This document shows positions 21,492-27,894 of a stretch of DNA of 40,481 nt, piece after piece (within the stretch, counting starts at the first letter, position 1; each line of letters starts with the position of its first letter). Under the pieces are notes generated by a model. That model was not told where the DNA came from, did no database searches, and worked only from the letters and a program-made list of their open reading frames with translations. The position numbers and the translations under genes are program-made. Origin of the DNA: Actinomadura alba (GTDB lineage Bacteria > Actinomycetota > Actinomycetes > Streptosporangiales > Streptosporangiaceae); NCBI RefSeq assembly GCF_014323705.1, contig NZ_JABVEC010000052.1, positions 1-40,481 of the forward strand, read 5' to 3'.

Positions 21492-21818
21492 ATGAGCGCC
21501 CAGCCGATCGCCGAGCACGATCCCGACGACCCGGTGGAGATCTTGCGTGTGCTGCCAGAGAAGTACCACGACCAGTTCCGGCGCGAGTACGAGACAGCCG
21601 TGGAGGCCGCCCGGCAGATGCTGGGGTACCGGGCTCTGCACGAACTGCTGAGGCTGTGGCGGCTGCGAGCGATCACCTATTCCGACTCGGGATACGAGAT
21701 CCGGCTGGCGGCTGTTCAGGAAGCCGCCCGAACCGGCGGCTTGGAAGGGTCGGTGCCGATCGAGGACGTCGTCCCCGACTGGACCGAACGCCTTGAAGCC
21801 CACCGCCGCCAACGGTGA
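21492..21818 (+). CDS. DUF6247-like protein, probable antitoxin of a decayed TA pair
   Basis: 108 residues. Features of the DUF6247 group are 'DPDDPVEILRVLPEKYHDQF' and a helical middle ('YETAVEAARQMLGYRALHEL'), ending 'VPDWTERLEAHRRQR'. These proteins are often encoded directly ahead of RelE/ParE-like toxins in actinobacteria. Here a toxin-like frame starts at GTG 21815 overlapping its stop, which supports an antitoxin role. The partner is truncated, so the antitoxin is now orphaned. Confidence 0.7.
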   Translation: MSAQPIAEHDPDDPVEILRVLPEKYHDQFRREYETAVEAARQMLGYRALHELLRLWRLRAITYSDSGYEIRLAAVQEAARTGGLEGSVPIEDVVPDWTERLEAHRRQR

Positions 21819-21970
21819 GTCACGGCATCCGATTCGAAGGCCATGCCCTTCTGCAGCTCCACCGGTTCCCGTCGGCCGCTCTCGACGCCCTACTAGAACG
21901 GGTCGTGCTTTTGGTGGACGCACATGGGACGCTGCAATCCCGCCACCCCGACAGGATGAACAGCAGGTGA
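21815..21970 (+). pseudogene. Truncated RelE/ParE-like toxin gene
   Basis: From GTG 21815, overlapping the DUF6247 stop in GTGA, 51 codons read 'GIRFEGHALLQLHRFPSAAL', then 'DALLERVVLLVDA', the N-terminal helices of ParE/RelE-like toxins. After residue 36 the frame shifts by one base (the other frame reads 'TWDAAIPPP', close to a typical continuation) and soon runs into a tRNA-Pro 3'-end-like segment. The catalytic strands are missing. Confidence 0.6.
21936..21952 (+). repeat. 17-bp copy of the tRNA-Pro 3' end (second att-like site)
   Basis: Identical to 2844-2860: T-loop end, 3' T-stem, acceptor strand and discriminator of tRNA-Pro. It is followed 18 bp later by a hairpin, as at the first site, and lies in a truncated gene. 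It may be the trace of a second integration or a deletion between att sites; chance similarity is not excluded. Confidence 0.4.
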
Positions 21971-22005
21971 GAAGGGGGCTTCGGAGATCACTCCGGGCCC
22001 CTTCT
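21970..22005 (+). terminator. Hairpin after the second tRNA-Pro-like segment
   Basis: GAAGGGG (21971-21977) pairs with CCCCTTC (21998-22004), extended by TCCGGAG-like inner pairs, with a 4-6 nt loop and one bulge. It terminates rightward transcription from the DUF6247 operon. Confidence 0.65.
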
Positions 22006-22075
22006 TCGGCTGTGGCCGCTCAGTCCCACCGAAGCCGCTGCCCGGTCAGGTCGGTGCGTTCACCTGTGCGACGGC

Positions 22076-22420
22076 TCAGGGCTTCGCCAGGTAGCCGGCG
22101 AGGGTGCCCCGGCTGCGTTGGAGGCCGTCGATACGTTCGTCCATGGCGGCCAACTCCCGGTCCATGATGGCCCGCAGGTCCGCGCACCAGTCGAATTCCG
22201 GCCCCTCGCCCCGGGTGCACGGCAACACCACCCGGATCACCTCGGTGGACAGGCCCGCGTTCAGCAAGGCACGAACCTTCCGCACGGTGATCACCGCGTC
22301 CTCGTCGTAGCTGCGGTAACCGTTCGGATCACGCCGGGCGTCGAGCACTCCCTGAGCCTCGTAGTACCGCAGCAACCGCGCGCTGACCCCGGTACGCCGG
22401 GACAACTCCCCGATCAGCAT
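22076..22420 (-). CDS. MerR family transcriptional regulator
   Basis: 114 residues from ATG 22420; the longer frame to 22492 adds non-MerR sequence. The N-terminal MerR helix-turn-helix and wing are canonical ('MLIGELSRRTGVSARLLRYY', 'EAQGVLDARRDPNGYRSYDE'), followed by a long dimerisation helix and a short C terminus with one Cys in 'LPCTRGEGPEFDWC'. It resembles MerR regulators that sense small organic ligands. It is divergent from the aminotransferase and ene-reductase genes, whose promoter it probably controls. Confidence 0.92.
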   Translation of the reverse strand: MLIGELSRRTGVSARLLRYYEAQGVLDARRDPNGYRSYDEDAVITVRKVRALLNAGLSTEVIRVVLPCTRGEGPEFDWCADLRAIMDRELAAMDERIDGLQRSRGTLAGYLAKP

Positions 22421-22442
22421 GTGTGACCCGCCCTGTCCGAGG

Positions 22443-22472
22443 TTGACCTTCCAACCGATGTGAAGCCATAAC
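22443..22472 (+). promoter_or_regulatory. Probable MerR-controlled promoter of the aminotransferase/ene-reductase genes
   Basis: TTGACC (22443-22448) and CATAAC (22467-22472) are 18 bp apart, slightly longer than the 17-bp optimum, as usual for promoters remodelled by MerR proteins. An inverted repeat GGTTG/CAACC overlaps the -35. Confidence 0.45.
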
Positions 22473-22527
22473 GTCGCCTCGTCAACAAGCATTTCCGTTC
22501 CTCGATTCCGTACCGCTGGAGGGATGC

Positions 22528-23331
22528 ATGACCTCTTTCGTCGTTCAACGAAACGGGCAGGCGGCGACCGCCGAGGACTTGGCGCCGCTCGCCTTCGTCG
22601 GCTATGCCCACTTCACTGCAATGCAGGTGCGTGGGGGCCGGGTCCGGGGCCTCGACCTCCATCTGGAACGACTGCGGTCTGCTTCGGTGGCGTTGTTCGG
22701 TCAGGCATTGCCCGACGATCGGGTGCGGTCCTATCTGCGGACGGCGCTGGAGGCCGGTCCGGCCGACCTCTCGCTGAGGGCCACGGTGTACTCGCCGGCG
22801 GGCGAGTTCACCGTGGCCGGGGCCGATGTGGAGCCCGAGGTGCTGGTCAGTACCGGACCGGCCGCATCCGGTCCGGAGGGCCCGCTGACGCTGGCGACGG
22901 TCGAGCACGAACGGTTCTTCCCGGCCGTGAAGCATGTCGGCGAGCCGGCCAAGACGTACTTCCTCCGCCAGGCCGTTGGACAGGGCTTCGACGACACCGC
23001 GTTCGTCGACCGCCGGGGTCGGCTCAGCGAGGGGTCGATCTGGAATCTGGCCTTCTGGGACGGCACCGCGGTGGTGTGGCCCGTGGCCGAGATGCTGGGC
23101 GGGACCACGATGGGCATCGTCGGCCGGCAACTGGATCGCCTCGGTGTCCCGCAGCGCGTCCAGGAGGTCACGCTCGCCGACCTGCCGGCGTTGGCCGGGG
23201 GTGTGGTCATGAACTCGTGGACGCCGGGTGTGGCGATACACCGGATCGGCGCTGTGCCCTTGCCCGAGGCACCGTCCTTCTTGGAGCTGCTGCACCGGGC
23301 CTACCAGGCCGAACCGCTCACCTCGCCGTGA
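22528..23331 (+). CDS. Class IV PLP-dependent aminotransferase / aminodeoxychorismate lyase-like
   Basis: 267 residues, GGAGG just upstream of ATG 22528. Fold type IV PLP enzyme: 'FTAMQVRGGRVRGLDLHLER' is the substrate-loop segment, the PLP Lys is probably Lys142 in 'GEPAKTYFLRQA', and the conserved Glu is in 'RLSEGSIWNLAFWD'. The closest functional types are branched-chain/D-amino-acid transaminase and 4-amino-4-deoxychorismate lyase; specificity cannot be assigned. It is followed at 51 bp by an ene-reductase and is divergent from MerR, so the two enzymes may act in one inducible detoxification or biosynthetic step. Confidence 0.88.
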   Translation: MTSFVVQRNGQAATAEDLAPLAFVGYAHFTAMQVRGGRVRGLDLHLERLRSASVALFGQALPDDRVRSYLRTALEAGPADLSLRATVYSPAGEFTVAGADVEPEVLVSTGPAASGPEGPLTLATVEHERFFPAVKHVGEPAKTYFLRQAVGQGFDDTAFVDRRGRLSEGSIWNLAFWDGTAVVWPVAEMLGGTTMGIVGRQLDRLGVPQRVQEVTLADLPALAGGVVMNSWTPGVAIHRIGAVPLPEAPSFLELLHRAYQAEPLTSP

Positions 23332-23381
23332 GGGCCGATCCGACCGCTTGAACCCGTGCCACTGCGATCTGAAGGAGAATC

Positions 23382-24443
23382 GTGGACTCCCCCCTGCTCG
23401 AGCCCTACCGCGGCCCCGCCCTCCAACTGCCCAACCGAGCGGCCATGGCCCCGATGACCCGCGCCCGCGCCGACGACGCCACCGGCGTCCCCACGCCGAT
23501 CATGACCGAGTACTACGCCCAGCGCGCCGCCGCCGGCCTCATCGTCAGTGAAGGAATCTGGCCGCACCGCCTCGGCAAGGGCGGCCCCGGCGTCCCCGGC
23601 CTGACCGAGCCGGCCCACGTCGAAGGCTGGCGCCGTACGACGCGGGCCGTGCACGCCTCCGGCGGCCGCATCTTCGCCCAGCTGTGGCACGTCGGCCGCG
23701 TCAGTCACCCCGACATCCTCGGCGGAGAACAGCCGGTCGCCCCCTCGGCCGCGGCGATCTCGCACGGCCAGATCTTCACCGCCTCCGGCCTGAAGGATTA
23801 CGTCGTCCCGCATGAACTGTCCACAGCCGAGGTCGCCGAGGCCGTCGAGTCCCACGCCGCGGCCGCCCGCAACGCCGTCGACGCCGGTTTTGACGGGGTC
23901 GAGATCAACGGCGCCTACGGCTACCTCATCGCCCAGTTCCTGTCCGACAGTGCCAACCTGCGCACCGACGGCTACTCCGACCACGTCCGCTTCGCTATCG
24001 AGGTCGTCGAAGCCGTCGCCGCCGCGATCGGAGCAGACCGGACCGGGCTGCGCATCTCCCCCGACAACCCGCTCCACGACATCGTCGAGTCCGCTCCGGG
24101 CCCGCGCTACCACCGGCTGCTTGGCGCGCTGGACGGAATGAGCCTGGCGTACCTCCACGTGGTGCAGTCCGGAACGTACGCCGCCCTGGAAGACCTGCGC
24201 CCCCGCTGGAACGGCACCCTGGTGGCCACCTACGACGGCCCCGAGCCCGGCAGCCGGGAACAGGCCGAAACGGCGCTGCGCACCGGGCTCGCCGACATCT
24301 ACGCCTTCGGACGGCTGTTCCTGGCCAATCCGGACCTGCCGCGGCGCATCGCCGCCGGCGCCCCGCTCAACGCGATGCGCGAGACCGGCATGTACGGGGG
24401 CGACGCGGAAGGATACGTGGACTATCCCTGCCTCAGCGGGTGA
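23382..24443 (+). CDS. Old-yellow-enzyme family ene-reductase (alkene reductase) with altered substrate site
   Basis: 353 residues from GTG 23382 (GAAGGAG 5 nt upstream). TIM-barrel FMN oxidoreductase: 'NRAAMAPMTRARADD', 'FAQLWHVGRVSHPD', 'AARNAVDAGFDGVEI', 'AYLHVVQSGT' and the FMN phosphate site 'FGRLFLANPDLPRRI' are all present. In OYE enzymes the substrate carbonyl is held by His-x-x-Asn/His followed by Tyr; here the motif is Asn176-Gly-Ala-Tyr179-Gly-Tyr181, so the His and Asn are both changed while the Tyr proton donor is kept. The usual 'YGGSxENR' is also replaced ('YSDHVRFA'). Substrate range is probably unusual. Confidence 0.9.
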   Translation: MDSPLLEPYRGPALQLPNRAAMAPMTRARADDATGVPTPIMTEYYAQRAAAGLIVSEGIWPHRLGKGGPGVPGLTEPAHVEGWRRTTRAVHASGGRIFAQLWHVGRVSHPDILGGEQPVAPSAAAISHGQIFTASGLKDYVVPHELSTAEVAEAVESHAAAARNAVDAGFDGVEINGAYGYLIAQFLSDSANLRTDGYSDHVRFAIEVVEAVAAAIGADRTGLRISPDNPLHDIVESAPGPRYHRLLGALDGMSLAYLHVVQSGTYAALEDLRPRWNGTLVATYDGPEPGSREQAETALRTGLADIYAFGRLFLANPDLPRRIAAGAPLNAMRETGMYGGDAEGYVDYPCLSG

Positions 24444-24621
24444 AGCCCTCGCGCGGTGCCGGGACGTCGCGCCTCAGGACTCTATTCGGTGTGTTCCGGA
24501 CCGCTCCTACGAGGTGCGGCGGCCACCGTTGTCCGGCGGTGGTGTCGCTCCCTTCGCACTGGATCCGTGAACGCCGAGAGGCTGTGGACGGTCGCGTCGG
24601 ACATGCTGTCCTGAGCAGCCC

Positions 24622-25041
24622 CTATGCGGGGGCGTCCAGGCCCTGCTCGGTGGCCATCTGCTGGCAGGCGTGGAGGCATTCGTCGCAGATGTTGACGTCC
24701 GACCCGGCTCGACGAACGAGTGTGGACCGGGCACCGCAGAATCGGCATTCCTCGCTCTCGCCCAATCTGTTGAGCTCCTCCAGGAGGCGGCTCAGCTTTT
24801 CCTGCACGCGCTCTAACTCTTCCATTTTCTGGATGCGCCGGTTGTCCCGCCGCAGGGTGACGAGGTTGTTGGAGGCTTCTCCACGCTCGATCGCGACCTG
24901 GGCGAGATCGACGCAGACGTTGCAGATGTAGAGCTCGTCAGGGCATCTGATCATCCATTTCACCGCGTGCCGGGCGAGACCACAGAACGAACATTGCAGG
25001 ATTTGAACATCCGCGAGCAACGGTTTCTCATTCGCCGCCAT
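24622..25041 (-). CDS. Double ClpX-type zinc-finger protein without AAA+ domain
   Basis: 139 residues from ATG 25041; in-frame ATGs at 25092 and 25107 would add 17 or 22 residues. Two ClpX N-terminal C4 zinc fingers are visible: Cys17, 20, 40 and 43 ('CSFCG', 'YICNVCVDLA') and Cys99, 102, 119 and 122 ('CRFCG', 'NICDECLHAC'). Between them lies a charged coiled coil (about 64-93). In ClpX this finger dimerises and binds adaptors and substrates; here no ATPase follows, so it may act as an adaptor or scaffold. The gene is divergent from the coiled-coil protein and HslV-like peptidase genes. Confidence 0.87.
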   Translation of the reverse strand: MAANEKPLLADVQILQCSFCGLARHAVKWMIRCPDELYICNVCVDLAQVAIERGEASNNLVTLRRDNRRIQKMEELERVQEKLSRLLEELNRLGESEECRFCGARSTLVRRAGSDVNICDECLHACQQMATEQGLDAPA

Positions 25042-25242
25042 CCAGTCAGTGTGGTCATACGGTGCGACGCTAGTCAACGATGGGAAACCCATGACGAACA
25101 CCCCCATCCTGCCCCTGTCTCGGTCTATGTTGGCTAGCCGAGATCAGTTGCCGCTGAGCACGGGGAACGGCGGACCGATGCCCGCCCTCGGGGGTCGGTA
25201 CCGACCGCCGTACGTTCCCCGAGTTCGGGTGAGGAGGACGAC

Positions 25243-25434
25243 GTGTCAGCCAAGGACGTGTGGGAGTACGGGATCGACACCGGCGACGGCGGCAAGAAGT
25301 GGCAGGCCGCATCCGTGCTCGGCCATCTCGAGAAGGCGCAGGACGAGACCAACGCGATGCTCAAGGAAGCGCTTGAGCGGCTCGCCGGCCTCGAGGCCCG
25401 GCTGACGGCACTCGAAGGCAAGGCGGAGGCATGA
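25243..25434 (+). CDS. 63-aa coiled-coil protein upstream of HslV-like peptidase
   Basis: Starts at GTG 25243 with GAGGAGGA 5 nt upstream. The N-terminal half has 'KDVWEYGIDTGDGGKKWQAA', the rest is a continuous amphipathic helix ('LGHLEKAQDETNAMLKEALE', 'RLAGLEARLTALEGKAEA') likely to form a coiled coil. I do not recognise the family; similar small coiled-coil proteins occur in phage-derived loci. It ends 34 bp before the peptidase gene on the same strand and is presumably co-transcribed, so a partner role (oligomerisation or gating) is possible. Confidence 0.65.
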   Translation: MSAKDVWEYGIDTGDGGKKWQAASVLGHLEKAQDETNAMLKEALERLAGLEARLTALEGKAEA

Positions 25435-25468
25435 CACCGCTCACTGGCCGACCGTCTGATCACGGCGA

Positions 25469-26017
25469 ATGACCGCGATCGTCGGGCTCGTTCATGGCGA
25501 CACCGTCCACATCGGCGGGGATTCGGCCGGAGTCGCCGGATGGTCCCTCACCGTCCGCGCCGACTTGAAGGTCTTCACCAACGGCCCCTACGCCATGGGC
25601 TTCACGGACAGCTTCCGCATGGGCCAGCTCCTCCGCTACTCCCTTCAGGCCCCGCATCCCGAGGGGGACCTCGAGAGGTTCATGACCACGAAGTTCGTCG
25701 ACGCCGTGCGCAAATGTCTCAAGCACGGGGGGTGGGCCAAGAAGGACTCCGACCGGGAAGAGGGCGGTTACTTCCTCGTCGGGGTGCATGGCCGCCTGTT
25801 CTTCGTCGAATCGGACTACCAGGTCGGCGAGGCCGCCGACGGGTACGCGGCCATCGGCTGCGGCGAGGAGTTCGCGCTCGGTGCCCTGTACGCGACGGCG
25901 CGGGCGGACATGCGGCCGAAGAAGCGGCTCAAGCTGGCGCTCGAGGCGGCCGAGCGGTACAGCGTGGGCGTGCGCGGGCCCTTCGCGTACGTGCGCAAGA
26001 AGGCCGGGGCGTCCTGA
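25469..26017 (+). CDS. HslV/proteasome-like Ntn-hydrolase peptidase, stand-alone
   Basis: 182 residues from ATG 25469. After Met removal the N terminus is Thr1 ('TAIVGLVHGDTVHIGGDSAG'), with Asp17 and Lys33 in exactly the positions of the proteasome beta/HslV catalytic triad. The C-terminal half ('DGYAAIGCGEEFALGALYAT', 'KKRLKLALEAAERYSVGVRG') matches the helical layer of that fold. HslV forms a double-hexamer peptidase that needs the HslU ATPase, but no AAA+ gene is nearby. Similar orphan HslV-like proteins occur in actinobacteria and their phages. It is preceded by a coiled-coil miniprotein and faces a ClpX-type zinc-finger gene. Confidence 0.83.
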   Translation: MTAIVGLVHGDTVHIGGDSAGVAGWSLTVRADLKVFTNGPYAMGFTDSFRMGQLLRYSLQAPHPEGDLERFMTTKFVDAVRKCLKHGGWAKKDSDREEGGYFLVGVHGRLFFVESDYQVGEAADGYAAIGCGEEFALGALYATARADMRPKKRLKLALEAAERYSVGVRGPFAYVRKKAGAS

Positions 26018-26039
26018 CGACCGGCCGGCTCCGCCTGGA

Positions 26040-26176
26040 TCAGGCGTCCAACCCGGTCAGAAGGCGGGTCACGTACCGGTGGCATCCCGGTAATGGTGCC
26101 CGCCCATCCACAGGCCCGGGACGATCTCGTTCCACGGCGACTCGGCGTCGGGTGTGCGCCGGCCCTTGGTCCGCAT
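26040..26176 (-). pseudogene. Remnant of a protein-tyrosine-phosphatase-like gene
   Basis: From ATG 26176 (GAGGAGA 7 nt upstream) the frame reads 'AESPWNEIVPGLWMGGHHYR', the start of actinobacterial PTP-like proteins ('EIVPGLWMGG'), then stops at 26069. The other frame over the last 30 bp reads 'YVTRLLTGLDA', a typical C terminus of the same family. So N and C termini remain and the catalytic centre (CxxxxxR) has been deleted. Confidence 0.55.
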
Positions 26177-26599
26177 CGCGTGTCTCCTCATGACCGGTTC
26201 CGGCCGGTGACGAGACGCGCGTGAGGGGCGTCACCGTCTGCGCGATCCAGAGAGATCAGCCGGAACATCGCCCACCCTATGCGCTGAACGAGGCCGTCTG
26301 AAGATCCTGATGGCGTACTCCGGAAACGACGGCGGTCCCCGTACCTCTGTGAGGACGGGGACCGCCACGGCCGACATCCGTTTCCATCTCCAAGGAGGCA
26401 TCGGCTAGGCCGACCCTATCCCCAGACGCCCGAAACCTTCGTGACCAGCGACGACGTGTCGCCCATCGCCACGGGCCCGGCCGGTCGGCGCCTGCGCCGA
26501 TCGGCATCGAACATCGCACGGAGGATGACGGATCGAACGGGAGAACGCCGGGGGGGCGGCTGGCGGAGGTATGGGTGGAACCAGACACAATGACACGTC
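26177..26599. other. Non-coding stretch with one hairpin and a doubtful 32-codon frame
   Basis: Apart from the hairpin at 26331-26366 there is no supported gene. A minus-strand frame of 32 codons (26416-26514, ending 'VTKVSGVWG') has moderate codon bias but no Shine-Dalgarno sequence. Confidence 0.4.
26331..26366. terminator. Strong hairpin in the gap before the carbonic anhydrase gene
   Basis: Arms 26331-26342 and 26355-26366 are complementary over 12 bp, with a further CCT/AGG pair in the loop. It may end transcription from the HslV-like operon or from the left-going side. Confidence 0.65.
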
Positions 26600-27217
26600 A
26601 TGGGGAGAACTCTGCCGCGCACTCCGGCTCAAGCACTCGAGATCCTCCTCGAGGGCAACGATCGCTTCACCGTCGGTGACCGCCTGCATCCGCACCAGGA
26701 CGCGGACCACCGGGCGGCGCTCGCACCGGCGCAGCACCCGTTCGCCGTGATCTTCGGCTGCTCCGACTCCCGGCTCGCCGCGGAAATCATCTTCGACCGC
26801 GGTCTGGGCGACCTCTTCGTGGTCCGTACCGCCGGGCACGTGATCGGGCCGGAGGTGCTCGGCAGCATCGAGTACGGCGTGGAGGTCCTCGGCGCGCCGC
26901 TGATCGCGGTACTCGGTCACGACTCCTGCGGCGCGGTGGCGGCCACGCTCGGGGCCATCGTCGACGGCGCGACCCCGACCGGCTTCATGCGCGACGTGGT
27001 CGAGCGCATCACGCTCAGCGTCCTCGCCGCACCGGACGGCCTCACCAACTCCGACGCGGCCGGCGAGGCGCACATCCGCTACACCACGGACCTGCTCGTC
27101 GACCGCTCCAGCGTCATCGCCAAGCGGGTCGCCGACGGATCCTGTGCCGTCGTCGGACTCTCCTACCGGCTCGCAGAGGGCAGCGTCCGCGTCATCGCCG
27201 GGCCCGGCATCGGGTGA
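26600..27217 (+). CDS. Beta-class carbonic anhydrase
   Basis: 205 residues from ATG 26600. Zinc-dependent interconversion of CO2 and bicarbonate. Zinc ligands Cys54, His107 and Cys110 and the Asp56-Arg58 dyad are present ('IFGCSDSRLAAE', 'VLGHDSCGAVAA'), and the helix 'FVVRTAGHVIGPEVLGSIEY' is typical. No signal peptide; cytoplasmic. It seems monocistronic. Confidence 0.95.
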   Translation: MGRTLPRTPAQALEILLEGNDRFTVGDRLHPHQDADHRAALAPAQHPFAVIFGCSDSRLAAEIIFDRGLGDLFVVRTAGHVIGPEVLGSIEYGVEVLGAPLIAVLGHDSCGAVAATLGAIVDGATPTGFMRDVVERITLSVLAAPDGLTNSDAAGEAHIRYTTDLLVDRSSVIAKRVADGSCAVVGLSYRLAEGSVRVIAGPGIG

Positions 27218-27305
27218 GCCGCCGGACCGCCGGGCGCGCGCCCTCACACGCCGGAGCCGGGCGGCCGAGGCCCCGGACACCCGGCCGCGGCACCGCCGGC
27301 CGTCC

Positions 27306-27656
27306 TCAGTCCTTCACGTGGCGGGGGAAGAGCTGCACCAGTCCGGCGACGGCGACGCCCAGGGCGATGAGCAGACCGAGGCCCAGAGCGAAGGCGTGCG
27401 GAAAGCCACCCGCGCCCGGCCGGGTGCCGAGGGCGTCGTAGAAGACCACTCCGATCACCGCCAGGCCAGGGATGATCCACTCGATGCGGCCGTCACCGCC
27501 GATCGACAGGGCGGTCTCGGCGAGCCACGCGTACCCCGCCGCCACGACCAGCGTGCCGAGCGTGAGGGTCTGCCGGCCCAGCCGCGCCGCGACCCGGCCC
27601 GACCTCATGGAGGCCGCGAAGTAGCCGATGCCCAGCGGCAGGAAGATCAGACCGGA
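27306..27656 (-). pseudogene. MFS transporter remnant with internal deletion
   Basis: The frame ends with the last two helices of a drug-type MFS transporter ('FALGLGLLIALGVAVAGLVQ' and a short tail) and begins with a segment of middle helices ('SGLIFLPLGIGYFAAS', 'TLTLGTLVVAAGYAWL'). The N-terminal half is missing. Between 'IIPGLAVIGV' and 'VFYDALG' about 45 residues usually present in this family are absent; the join at 'IGV' suggests deletion through a short repeat. Confidence 0.75.
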
Positions 27657-27658
27657 GT

Positions 27659-27811
27659 GTCGTCGGGTCGGCCGCAGGTGGGCTGCTTGACGTCGACGTG
27701 CCGGCAGTCCTGTCCATCGCCGGTGGCGCTGGCCTGGTGGCGCTGCTGGCGTCCATCGTGGCGTCCAAGTCGGGCGACTCCGACACCGCCGGTTTCGTCA
27801 CCCGCAAGTAG
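27659..27811 (+). pseudogene. C-terminal remnant of a membrane protein
   Basis: The frame ending at 27811 has strong codon bias and a hydrophobic helix ('VPAVLSIAGGAGLVALLASI') followed by a polar tail ('SKSGDSDTAGFVTRK'). No start codon exists; upstream it meets the MFS remnant at about 27657, so both genes lost their 5' ends, presumably in one deletion. The family is not identified. Confidence 0.5.
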
Positions 27812-27823
27812 CGAACCGCGCAC

Positions 27824-27869
27824 AACGGCGCCCCCGTCCTCTCCTCACGGAGGGGGCGGGGGCGCCGTT
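27824..27869 (+). terminator. Perfect 13-bp terminator hairpin
   Basis: Arms 27824-27836 and 27857-27869 are perfectly complementary, with additional pairing in the loop and TTTTCG after the stem. It lies 13 bp after the stop of the membrane-protein remnant and can serve the convergent kinase gene too. Confidence 0.8.
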
Positions 27870-27894
27870 TTCGTGTCCGAGCGTCAGTGGATTT

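Noticed and set aside
21900..21955. Complete tRNA gene at the second tRNA-Pro-like site
   Set aside because: Only the 3'-terminal 17 nt match; no D-arm, anticodon arm or 5' acceptor strand.
24622..26017. Phage structural module
   Set aside because: No capsid, portal, terminase or tail gene nearby; an HslV-like peptidase and coiled-coil protein alone do not make a prophage.
26416..26514. 32-codon frame as a RiPP precursor (ends in VSGVWG)
   Set aside because: No modifying enzyme gene nearby, no clear Shine-Dalgarno sequence and only moderate codon bias.
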